From Thalassia testudinum (lineage: Eukaryota; Streptophyta; Magnoliopsida; Alismatales; Hydrocharitaceae): 64,000 nucleotides of DNA. Made by a program: the position numbers and the translations under genes. Numbering within the stretch: the stretch's first letter is position 1; every line of letters starts with the position of its first letter. The stretch spans positions 18,388,501 through 18,452,500 of the forward strand of contig JAZHRO010000046.1 of assembly GCA_037157565.1 (NCBI GenBank). The letters run 5' to 3'. Under the pieces are notes generated by a model. That model ran no database searches and was not told the DNA's origin. It was given only the letters and a program-made list of their open reading frames with translations. Positions 54,077 to 64,000 of the stretch are shown piece after piece.

Positions 54077-55809
54077 TGAAAGAACGATCTTCGTTTTCCT
54101 TGAAATTTGGAACATAAAATGTCGCATCATTGTATTCAGTTGCTTGGTAGAAAATTGCTTTTCAAAACATTTAATTCTCAAAATCTAACCACGAAAATAG
54201 CTAGGTCGTCTCCACAGGGAGGAATCAGCCTATTGCACTAGTGAGTGGTGCCTCAATTATTCGGGAAACTTAATGGTAGTGCATGCTAATTCATTGAATT
54301 CTTTTTCAACATAAATCATTACTTATGTAATTAATCAAGAATATAAGTGCGTACATACAAAATCACCAACATGAAAATATGTCAGTCATGATCTCGGTAT
54401 TGAAAAGCATTGTCAATCTTAATCAAAATAGAACTTGTTCCCCTTAACCAATAACCCCTACGCTATCATGTTTTTGAGATAAATGCAGCTATACATAATT
54501 TGAATAAATTAGGGGTATATCCATTCAAATTTACTGCAACATATAAATAGATAAATAAAAGAATAGTAGAAGCTACAATGGCATACAGCGTAAATAGAAA
54601 TTGGATGAAGAACAAAGGATTCTTCCTCTCTCCTCTTCACACATGGGAAGGAGCACCAGAGGGCGTACTGCGTGCGGTAAAGTTCGGCCAACTCTTGGCC
54701 GTTGCATTGGTGGTGTTGATGGAGGCAGAGGCGATCAGAGTTGGCAAACAAATGGAGGAGGAGAATGCCGGCATGGCTTATGCAGGTGTGCACTTGGATG
54801 GCTGGAAGAGCTGCCGTGGTTGTAGGTGGCCTCATGGCATTGAGGCAAGCGTGGGGAAGTCGACGGCATAAAGAACGGCGTTCGGACGAGGTCGCTTTGT
54901 GGGGATGTTTGACACCGATGATGGGTTCTTCTGGAGAAGATGAATAGTGCGTGGGGAGGAGGAGGAGCTGCAGCTGTTGCTGTAGCTACGTGAAGGTGGC
55001 ACGATGACTCGCGCATAAGGGCGTGTGATAGGATGCTCTATTGTACATGCCCGTGGCTAGTCGTTAGGGCAGGCGTGGCCAGTTGCTTGCGCATAGGAGG
55101 TGACTGGGATGGGCGTGGTTGCTACGGATGCAGCATGCATTGGGGGCAGTGTGTGAGTAGGGGGTGCTTTGCTAGCCTGGGCATGTGCAGCTGCGTGCAT
55201 GCGTGGTGGTGTGGTAGAGGGGCGTTGGTCGCATGCGGGTTGAAGGTGGCTATGGTGTTTGTTGTTGGTGAGGATGCGCACACTGTTACCGTGCGCAGGA
55301 GGTTAAGGGCGAGAGGAGGATGTTGGATGCCTGCTTTAGATCACGGTGCACCCCATGTCCATGGTGTGCGCATGAGGAGCACGATGGAGGCGAGAGGAGA
55401 TCCCCGCAAGAGGTAGAAGGATATCCCCTCAGATTGACAATCCCATCGACTTTTATCTCCCCCCTTTGTTCTCCTTCATCAGCACAATTTAAGGGATTTT
55501 AAATCCCTTACTAAAATTGGTCGCTGTTAGACATTCGGAGATTTGACATAGGACCTACAAGGTTAAATTACAAATATAATCCTTTTAATGCTTTTAATTG
55601 ATTCCTATGTCCACCTTATTTAATCTCTTTTGCATATATAAACTATTATAATGATGCTGTAATGAAAGGTTAATTAAGCATATAAATATAAAGTCGTCAT
55701 GGATGCAGGTTATACTAATTGTCACCGAAGATATTGAAAATTAAGAACCAAGAAAGTATAATTGAAATATACTTAGGCATATAATTAGTTCGTTAAAGTG
55801 AACCCATCA
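54077..55809 (-). repeat. T6 3' LTR (left copy)
   Basis: 1733 bases. GC-rich middle (54640-55430) and AT-rich outer U3 (55500-55809). Matches 60895-62648 with scattered differences. Confidence 0.92.
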
Positions 55810-55848
55810 AATACTGCCATGCCTATGTTTTGCTAGTCCTTAGCAAAA
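55810..55848 (-). promoter_or_regulatory. T6 PPT and adjacent hairpin
   Basis: Minus strand: arms TTTTGCTAA and CTAGCAAAA around GGA (8 of 9 pairs, 55828-55848), then CATAGGCATGGCAGTATT to the LTR. The purine run is weaker than in T3. Confidence 0.65.
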
Positions 55849-57616
55849 AATAATGGAAGTAACTAAGAGATTCCTCCTTTCCTTATTCTAGAAATTTAGA
55901 GATCCAGATTAATGTGAAGTGATAGCCTAAGTAACGGATTCAAGAGAAAAGCCAACTTACATTTGAAGTTCGTACTTAACCCTTGATAAAATTCTATCGA
56001 GATAAGCAACTACTTCCCTCGGGGATAAAGCAGAAGATAATCTGTAATTTGACCCCAGCTTTTTGGCTTAGGTAGGAGATATCAAGTTGAATGAATATGT
56101 ATTTGGTGGCACACACTCATCTAGTGCTACACGTAATCTAGTACTACAGACTCTAAATCTTCAGACTATCAAATGAGTCAGCTCAAAGAAAGGCTAAACA
56201 ACTGTGCTCTCTTGATGTTCCTTAGTGCTCACTCATTTCCTTCTTTTCTTTCTAAGGTCACAAATCTCACCAGATTTTGTAAATGTACTCACTATTTGGT
56301 GGCCTCACATGCATTCACACTTCAATTAAAGTCCTATAGCCCTACAACTAAGTTAGACGACCTCATCCAGAAATACTAAAAAGTAGGTATAGGTCATATT
56401 TAGTAGATCGCAATGGATGTTTTTCTTGCCTCAAGAACATTGACATATATAAAAAAAATGATACGAAGATAAACTTATAAACTTGAACTAATTTCTTTTT
56501 CTTTTTCCCCTTTTTTTCTTTTGTTTTATATAAATATTTCTCCCTTTCTTTCTTTCTTTTTTTTTCTCTCTTTTTTTTTTTCTAAATCAACATAACATAA
56601 GACATACTTTTATTTATGTGGCATTATTAGGAATGATGATGGTCAAGAGGATATTGTGTGGCTTACTTGGTGGAAGTACCTACTCTCGGCACTGGGAAGG
56701 AATGGATAAGACAAGCGTATTTCTGACCTTTGACACTATTACCCTTCTTCAGCTAAGGATTCTATGATGGACAGTCGTAACCATCCACCATAGTGATAGT
56801 TTTATTAGGACTCAATCTCTGTGTATCTACTTTATTCGGTGACTCTCGGGAATTCACACAATGTACGCACACTGGAACAGAGAGCGAAAACTATGCCTAA
56901 CTCTGAGGTATCCTTATCTAATTGTCCAATACTTAACAGTCCTTGCACTAGACTTAGCATACTAGTAATCTCTCTATATTCTTCTCACAAATATGAGGTG
57001 GATCTAATACAAGATAGTATGCCTAAGTCCCTTTTAACTGTCAAAGGGTTCAGTAGACTAAAAATGCTTATTGGTTCTCTTCAAAGATCCATTACCCAGT
57101 CTACGTGCAACAGAAGTAAATGTACTGGATTCTAAACTTAAGAAACAATTTAAGAAAAATCTTTAATGACACTCCATGACAAAGATGTTTCACTAGGGAC
57201 TAACCAATTCAGCTAAAGAAAAGGATATATATTTTTTAATATGTTAATTCTCCTACTGCTAATGCACCTAGCCTAAATGCATGGAAACTTCCTAAAATGC
57301 AAAATGCACCTCCTCATGCCTAAATCCTATAATGTCCTTATTGTAAAATTAAAACAAGAGGAGAAAGGAAGGGAATCACCTGATGATGGTGTTATTTTGA
57401 ATGGCGGGTTGCCTCCCAACAAGCGCTGAATTTTTTGTCGGCAGCCAGACTTATAGGGAACCTATAAGTCTAGTTCTAAACAAAAAGAGCCAGGCCCTAA
57501 AAATATGCATAACAGTGAGGGCCTAGAAAATAGGTAGCCACAAATGTTGGTGAGCTGATGATGCAACGTTATCCCAAATGCTCGCTAAAAGACACGAAAG
57601 CAGATAACCTCATTGG
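55849..57616 (-). other. T6 3' non-coding region
   Basis: No supported frame. T-rich tract near 56490-56580. Includes the GCGCTTGTTGGGAGGCAACCC motif (57406-57428) and the stem GACTTATAGG / CCTATAAGTC (57448-57470). Aligns in blocks with T1 12640-13870. Confidence 0.65.
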
Positions 57617-59409
57617 CTACCTGGGGAGGTTTAGGAATATGAAAAGGGACCTCACGAAATTGAATAAGTGGAGGATAACAAGGGTCCTCCAAAGCAGAAA
57701 CGATTTTAAAAGATATAAACATAATAATTCAAAACCTTGAATGGCAAGACTAAAAGTACAAGCATCAATCCACACTCGCCATTCTACCCAAGGATGTACT
57801 AGCCTGATATGCTCCCTAGAAAGAATGTATATGAGTAGAGATCTGAGCCAAGGATCAATTAGGGAGTGTAAGGGTTGTTTATGGTGTTGGAAGGTAATGA
57901 TTAAGTCCAATGAGGGCATACCTTGTGTTAAATCCAACAATTCAGATTCTGTATTATTCTCCCTAATAGTTGTAGAAAAATTCATGTCACCCTACCTATC
58001 GTTAGTGATCGAAGTCATATTTTCACCTTCTAGTATATGTGAATCAATGGTGGACTCCAAATTAGATTCCTTTGATGGCAGCATCAAAGCAATAGAATCA
58101 TTTTCTTTAAATTCATCCCTGAATTCTTCTGGTTCACTCAAATTTTTGTCGAGGTGTATATGTGATTCATTGGTAAAGAGAGGAGTTGGATCGGTATCCT
58201 CAATTATTTCTGAAGGAGGATCAGTCTTGATGTTTTGGAGTAAACTTATATCAATTAATTCTTTGTTCTTCACATGGCATAAATCCTTAATTGATGCGTA
58301 TTGTCCCCGATAGTCTCCCTTAGGCCTTTCGCTATTGTGTTTGTCCTCTTCCAATATCAACTCCTAGTTTGCGGAGGATGACTCTCAAAATCAAAAGACG
58401 GGAGGAATCTAAATTTCACCAGATTAGTTATATCCTCAGGGGGTAAGTCCTCAAATAACACATAATCCCACTGTGATTCACTCCAGTTTCTAAGGCCGGG
58501 TTCCTCAATAGGGTTATCATCCTCCTCTAAAATAGACTCTTTCTACCCTTGAGACCAAAATTTATCCAATTCATCCTCCATTCCCTTAGGGTTTCCTTCA
58601 TTGGGTGCATTTAAATCCTCAGAATGTTGGATGGTAGGTGTTGATTCCCTAAGTGGAGGGTCAGGATTAGGCTCACTAAGGGTAGAATGGGGTTCCACTC
58701 GATAATTAATAGAGGAAGTGATAGGAACAATATGACCTTTACCTGTGTTATTAGGGGTAAGGAAAATATTGTCATTAGGGTCAAGGTTCTCAAGAGGTAC
58801 CATCCTCCCTTTCTTTTGACTCCAATATAGCTTCGGTGGATAACTACTAGGATCGTTCTCCTTTAGTGGCCGTGTCTCAATGGGAGAGTCTGAGTGATAG
58901 CTACACAAAACGAGATCCCTATTGTCATTGGTTTCCTCAGAATTATTTTCATGATCATGGTCGTATGGGTAGCGATCAGAATTACTAGGAAGAATGTAGC
59001 TAAGCTATCTAATTTCTTTGTTCAATTGTTGACTATTCCTCAACGTCTCTCCCATAGTCTTCATCATTTGTTTTCATTGTTTTTGCATTTCTATCATAAA
59101 AGAGGAGAGGCTACTACTATCAGATTGGAGAGGATAGTCAATCTCAGGCTCTGGTTGCCTAGGGGTATTTGTCCAACCTCGATAAGGAAAATCATGAAGG
59201 GTGGAAGGACTAGGTGTTTGCATAGTAGTGGGGATTCCATGGGTGAAAAATCCTACTCCTAGGCTCTACTCAAAAGTGGGAGCTATAGGGCCAGTACCCC
59301 CAGGATAGGAATATGATTGATCCCACAAATTGTCATTGTACCCATCAAAGGATGGATACTCTCGGGGCATGGGATCTTGGTTAAACAGATAGGAGTAAGG
59401 ATAGTCCAT
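57617..59409 (-). pseudogene. T6 long frame of unknown function
   Basis: ATG at 59407-59409 (MDYPYSYLFNQDPMPREYPS). Readable pieces are 58543-58908 (PPKLYWSQKKGRMVPLENLD), 57992-58360 and 57617-57985. The same order and many of the same words are found in T1, so the frame is inherited. No gag, protease, RT or integrase motif. One heptad-like stretch (SSFMIEMQKQ..MMKTMGETL). Stops and shifts between the pieces. It could be a highly diverged gag or a protein special to this family. Confidence 0.6.
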
Positions 59410-60874
59410 TTCTTTCAATTAAATGGTTTAACTCTCTTAAGACATAGATTTAAATAGAAAATTTCCTAGAGAGCTCTATCATGCACACACCAAGCAAACA
59501 CAAGGCAAGAGGTCTTTTGTTGATTTAAGTTCTTTAAGTCCTCTTCCAACTCTTCAGCATGGCCAAATATAGTCAAGGCAGTGTTTCTCCGTTCCCACGA
59601 AAGTCGTATAAGAGAAATGTGGCACTTGAAATTTCATGGCAATGACTGCTAAGAAGGTTGAGGTTACTTTTAGTCCTTTTTGGGTGATCAATCTAGTTGT
59701 GAAGCAATTACGCACCCTAAATTGACCTTCGAGTGCCCTGAAGATGTACACTTTGTTGTGATGATATTCTCTAATGCTCAAGTAAAAAGGTACTCCAAAG
59801 ATGGAACCAATGGATGCAAGTAGGGCGAACCCTTCCTTTGAGGCATTGGGGTAGCGATGCCTCTTAACTACCCTTGAATTCCTTTAAGGGGTGTCCCCCT
59901 CCTTAGTGTATCAAGTCAGTCGGGCAAAAGTTAATACTATCGTCACAAAGAGAGATAGGAGGGTTTGCACCGACAAAGAGATCGATGCCTATAGCCTTAA
60001 GGGTCCAAGTCCTAGTGCAGTGTCTATAGTGCATGCTCAATGCAGGAAATGTGCATCACACCAGGAAAAGTGATTTTTCCTTTCGAAAATCGCAATCACT
60101 TTATTCAAACACTTCTTGTATATTTTTCTTTCTTTTCAAGAAGTACTGTGACCACTTGATTAATTTTTTCAAATCTGCTTAAAAGGTCTTTTTTTTAATT
60201 GTCTAAATACAATGCATGTGCAGATAACTGATGCATAAGAAAAGACATACCTTACTCCAGCTCTCTTCAATGAAGGATGCTTCCAATGCAAAAAGAAAAG
60301 CTAGATGCTACTCATTCAATCCTAGATGGTCGCCCTATAGATATGCAACTTCTAGTAGCCAGTTTGATTTTCTTTTTTAAATTTTTAATAATATTAAGCA
60401 AACAAACCTAATCTAACTAACTAACTAACCTATGTGCATTTCAAACAATTCTAATAATCCTATAATCTAAATAAAATGGAAACACTCTCCCATAAATACG
60501 CTCCCACATATAAGAGCGATAAGCAATAAAAGCACTAGGAACACATTCCCAAAAATACCCAACACGGGTCCACAAGACAAAAAATAAATGTCTATGGTCT
60601 ATCTAAACTAAATCTAAACTAAGATCTAATGACTAAATCAGAAAAAGGCTCCTCCATACTCCTACATGCGTGGCATCAAGGCCCACAAGCACCCGTTGCT
60701 GGCCTCTTGGTGGCGTCAAGGTCCACCCAAAATATTGTCTCCACGTTGCACGCTCGCCGCATTCGCTTGTTATTTTCACACAGAAAAAGATCCACAGTCA
60801 ATAATTCAGAAAAGTTTTCAAAATAGCATAAAAATAATATAAATTTCCTGAAAAAATTAGTAGCCGTGTTTCCT
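59410..60874 (-). other. T6 leader between PBS and long frame
   Basis: About 1.45 kb, no supported frame; similar in blocks to 43156-44243. Confidence 0.65.
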
Positions 60875-60892
60875 CCACGGCAACAGCGATAT
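60875..60892 (-). other. T6 primer-binding site
   Basis: Minus strand TATCGCTGTTGCCGTGGA, a diverged tRNA-Asp-type PBS (TATCG where TGGCG is usual), two bases from the LTR. Confidence 0.7.
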
Positions 60893-60894
60893 TT

Positions 60895-62648
60895 GAAAGA
60901 GCAATCTTCATTTTCGTTGAAATTTGTAACATAAAATGTTGCGTCGTTGTATTCAGTTACGTGGTAGAAAATCACTTTTCAAAACATTTAATTCTCAAAA
61001 TCTAACCACGAAAATAATTATGTCATCTCTATAGGGAGGAATTAGCCTATCACGCTAATGAGTGGTGCCTTAATTATTCGGGAAACTTAATGGGTGTGCA
61101 TGCTAATTCGTTCAATTCTTCTTCAACATAAATCATTATTTATGCAATTAGTAGAGAATATAGGTGCGTACATACAAAATCACCAACATGAAAATATGTC
61201 AATCATGATCTCGGTACTAACAAGCATCGTTAATCTTAATCAAAACAAAACTTGTTCCCCTTAACCAATATCCCCTACGCTATCATTTTCTTGAGATAAA
61301 TCCAACTGTACGTAATTTGAATAAATCAGAGGGATATCCATGCAAGTTTACTGCAATATATTAAATAGATAAATAAATGAATAGTAGAAGTTGCGATGGC
61401 ATATGGCATAAATAGAAATTGGAGGAAGAAAAGAGGATTCTTCCTCTCTCCTCTTCGCACACAGGAAGGAGCACCGGAGGGCATACTGCATGCGGTGGAG
61501 GTTGGCCAATTCTTGGCTGTTGCATTGGTGGTGTCGGCGGAGGCGAAGGCAGTTGGAGTTATCCAGCCAATGGAGGAGGAGAACGTCAGCATGGCTTACG
61601 CGCGTGTGTGCGTGGATGGCAGGAAGAGCCACCGTGGTTGTGGGTGGCCTCGTGGCGTTGAGGTGAGCACGGGGAAGTCGACTGCACGGAGAATGGCATC
61701 CAGATGAGGTCGCTATGTGGGGATGTTTGATGCCGGTGATGTGTTCTTCTGGAGAAGATGAACAGTGCGTGGAGAGGAGGAGGAGCTGTAGCCGTTGCCG
61801 TGGCCACTCGAAGGTGGCACAATGGCACGCGCCCAAGGGCACGCGAAGGCATGCACAAGAGCATGCGAGGGGATGTGCTATTGTACACACACGTGGCTGG
61901 TTGTAAGGGTGGGCGTGTTGGTTGCTTGCACATAGGAGGTGACTAGGATGGGCGTGGCCACTGCGAATGCGGTATGCGCTGGAGACAGTGCGTGAGGAAA
62001 GGGTGCCCTGCTGGCCTGCACATGTGTGGCTGCGGGTGTGCACTGTGGCATGGTAGTGGGGTGTTGGTCGCGCGGAGGCTGAGGGTGGCTGCGGTGTTTG
62101 TTGGTGGTGAGGATACACACGCTGTCACCATGCGTAGGAGGTCAAGTGCAAGAGGAGGAAGATGGATGCCTACTTTAGATCACGGTGCACGCCATGTTCA
62201 TGGTGTGCACATGAGGAGTACGGTGGAGGCAAGAGGAGAACCCCGTAGGGGGGAGAAGGATATCCCCTCAGATTGATGATCCCATCAACTTTTATCTCCC
62301 CCCTCTATTCTCCTTCACTAGCGTAATTCAAGGGATTTTAAATCCCTTACTAAAATTGGCTGCCATTAGACATTCAGAGATTTGACTTGAGACCTGCAAC
62401 GTTAAATTACAAATATAATCCTATTAATGCTTTTAACTGATTCCTATGACTACCTGATTTAATCTCTTTTGCATACATAAAATATTATAAAGGTGTTGTA
62501 ATGAAAGGTGAATTAAGCATATAAATATAAAGTCGTCATTGATGCAGGTTATACTAATTATCACTTAAGATATTGAAAATTAAGAACCAAGAAAGTATAA
62601 TCAAAATATACTTTGGCATATAATTAGTTTGTAAAACTGAACCCATCA
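60895..62648 (-). repeat. T6 5' LTR (right copy)
   Basis: 1754 bases, TGAAAGAGCAATC to ACCCATCA. Followed by ATGTG and LINE L3 sequence. Confidence 0.92.
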
Positions 62649-63360
62649 ATGTGTAGTCAGATCTGGGCAAGCTGAGTGAGGCATATCCAAGGGTCTTCGC
62701 TACAGCTATGTATAGCAGGGCGTCGGTCAGAGAATATTCGGATGAGGTGAATGGTAGGCGGGTTCTTGATGTAGCTGGCAAGCGCGAGGGGGACGAACCC
62801 GGACTGAGCAGGCACGGCTACTTGCTAATCTGATTACTTTCCAACCAACTGATGGAGAGGAGGGTTACCTCAAAAAACATGGTTTATTCAACTCTTCCAA
62901 GGCTTATAGGAAGCTGATGGAGGTCACAGCTAGTGCACCCACTTTTGCTAACACTGATTGTGCCAAGATGTTGAAAACAAAAATTTCACTCAAGCTTAAA
63001 ATCTTCCTCTAGCTTTGTAGGAGGGATGGGCTTATAACTAGTGAACAAAAAAGTAGGAGGATGGGTGCTCCACTGTAGAGCTATCCACTATGTGATTTTG
63101 ACACGAACAACAGGATGCACCTCTTCACTTCTTGCTTGGTGATGGACCAGACTTGGACAGGAGTATGTGGGGAGCCTCTACCCACATGGGATGATCTTTG
63201 GAGGAAAATTTTGATGAAGGGGAGCCAACAAATGACAATGGTGGCTGTTATGTGGTGTGTTTGGCGTGCTTGTAATGAGCGTCTTTTTAAGGAGTCTCTA
63301 TTAATGTAGGAGCTATTGCAAGGGAGTGTTGTGTGCATGTTAAAGAGTGGTGTGACTCTA
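62649..63360 (+). pseudogene. LINE L3 ORF2 C-terminal part (zf-RVT), broken
   Basis: Continues from 54076: SDLGKLSEAYPRVFATAMYS, then KLKIFL-stop-LCRRDGLIT and MGAP, and MHLFTSCLVMDQTW..PTWDDLWRKILMKG, MWCVWRACNERLFKESLL. Matches the L1 zf-RVT region at 7621-8034. Several stops. Confidence 0.85.
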
Positions 63361-63445
63361 TGTAATGGCTCTTTTTACATATGGATAAATGAACCCTAGT
63401 CTACTATCATTTTCGACAGCACTACTCATCTTCTCAAAAAGAAGA
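63361..63445 (+). other. LINE L3 3' untranslated end
   Basis: Short 3' end shared with L1 and L2: CGACAGCACTACTCATCTTC plus a short A-rich tail. Confidence 0.75.
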
Positions 63446-64000
63446 AAAACTAACCACGAAAATAGTTAGGTCATTTCCACTGGGAAGAATTAACCTATTT
63501 AATTAATTAATGGTGCATAGTCCAATCAGGAATCACAATAGATAAAGATTTGAATCTTTGCACTTCATTTTAATCATCAAAAAGCATTCCATGCAATTAC
63601 TTAAAACCATAAGGAGATCATATGCAAAATCACATTAATAAAATAATTCATTAAATAAAGCCACCGTGTTTTGCAATGGCTTTATCGATAAATTTTAATT
63701 AGAGACAAAATAGATGATTTTTTATCTCTCCTTACCTGCGAGGAGGTTCACTGCCGACTGGTGGCTTTGGTCGAGAAGGTCCACCAGAAGGTAGGCTTTG
63801 TGATGGTGGTAGCACATAGTCGGGTCGAGGCCACAGATTGCCGATCAGAGTAGGAGAGGTTGGTGGTGATGGAGTTGCTAACAAGACGGGGAACTCTTGC
63901 GGGCTTGCGTGAGTGATAGACTAGAGCCTGCGGTCAACGAGGATTCTCGCTGCGATGCTTGGGAGGGCCAGAGTCAGTTGGGGCTGAGGTTGGAGAGGAG
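63446..64000 (-). repeat. T7 LTR, second fragment, runs off the window
   Basis: Resumes with AACTAACCACGAAAATAGTTAGGTCATTTCCA, matching the T6 LTR (TCTAACCACGAAAATAATTATGTCATCTCTA at about 61000). Downstream it diverges from T6. GC-rich from about 63740, as in the T6 LTR. The other end is outside the window. Confidence 0.65.

Larger units (their letters stand above)
54077..62648 (-). mobile_element. T6: non-autonomous LTR retrotransposon (T1-like interior)
   Basis: LTRs 54077-55809 and 60895-62648 run TGAAAGA to ACCCATCA on the plus strand. ATGTG flanks both ends (54072-54076, 62649-62653). PBS at right, so minus orientation. No gag or pol; the interior carries the same long frame, motif and hairpins as T1. 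The LTRs differ from those of T1. Total 8.57 kb, uninterrupted. Confidence 0.92.
53984..63445 (+). mobile_element. L3: 5'-truncated LINE, split by T6
   Basis: Begins in the middle of ORF2 (TGGCAGTCAGTGAGG) and ends CAGCACTACTCATCTTCTCAAAAAGAAG. It is flanked by AAAACTA at 53977-53983 and 63446-63452, a target duplication. Own length about 0.9 kb. Same family as L1 and L2. Confidence 0.85.

Overview
The window is flowering-plant nuclear DNA made almost entirely of nested transposable elements. I found no host protein gene, tRNA, rRNA or CRISPR array. The element types are all plant ones: Athila-like Ty3/gypsy elements with primer-binding sites (PBS) like the tRNA-Asp complement, SIRE-like Ty1/copia relatives with tRNA-iMet-type PBS and AAAGGGGGAGAT polypurine tracts (PPT), large gag/pol-less relatives, and L1-type LINEs with a zinc-knuckle ORF1 and a zf-RVT tail. 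The species cannot be named from this.

Layout. G (1-~3602, minus): the 5' end of an Athila-like element, cut by the window edge. 3603-4947: unassigned flank with a degenerate GT-rich repeat. T1 (4948-53753, minus): a non-autonomous LTR element flanked by GTATC, which holds nearly everything up to 53.7 kb. Inside T1 are LINE L1 (7442-~12500, minus), T2 (14983-42377, plus, Athila-like, duplication AGGGT) and LINE L2 (44365-~53059, minus), which has hit the 5' LTR of T1. Inside T2 is T3 (24235-40543, minus, Athila-like, duplication TCTAT). Inside T3 is T4 (31272-36253, plus, gag-only copia, duplication GATGG). Inside L2 is T5 (48156-52821, plus, gag-only copia). 53754-53874 is flank. T7 (from 53875, running off the right edge) is an LTR split by LINE L3 (53984-63445, plus, duplication AAAACTA), and L3 is split by T6 (54077-62648, minus, duplication ATGTG), a second T1-like non-autonomous element.

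The nesting fixes the order T1, then T2, then T3, then T4 (four levels). Every coding region carries stops or frameshifts except the short gag-like frame of T4, so most elements are dead. T1 and T6 have no gag or pol but share one long reading frame of unknown function. T4 and T5 keep only a gag-like frame and would depend on other elements for all enzymes.

The most interesting signals are structural. (1) In both copia families an inverted repeat encloses the PPT and the start of the 3' LTR, and the paired bases differ between families in a compensatory way. (2) The Athila-like elements share a hairpin directly 5' of the PPT, again with compensatory changes. (3) T4 and T5 LTRs carry arrays of short family-specific palindromes upstream of their TATA boxes. 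(4) T3 has a duplicated LTR end with a doubled PBS.
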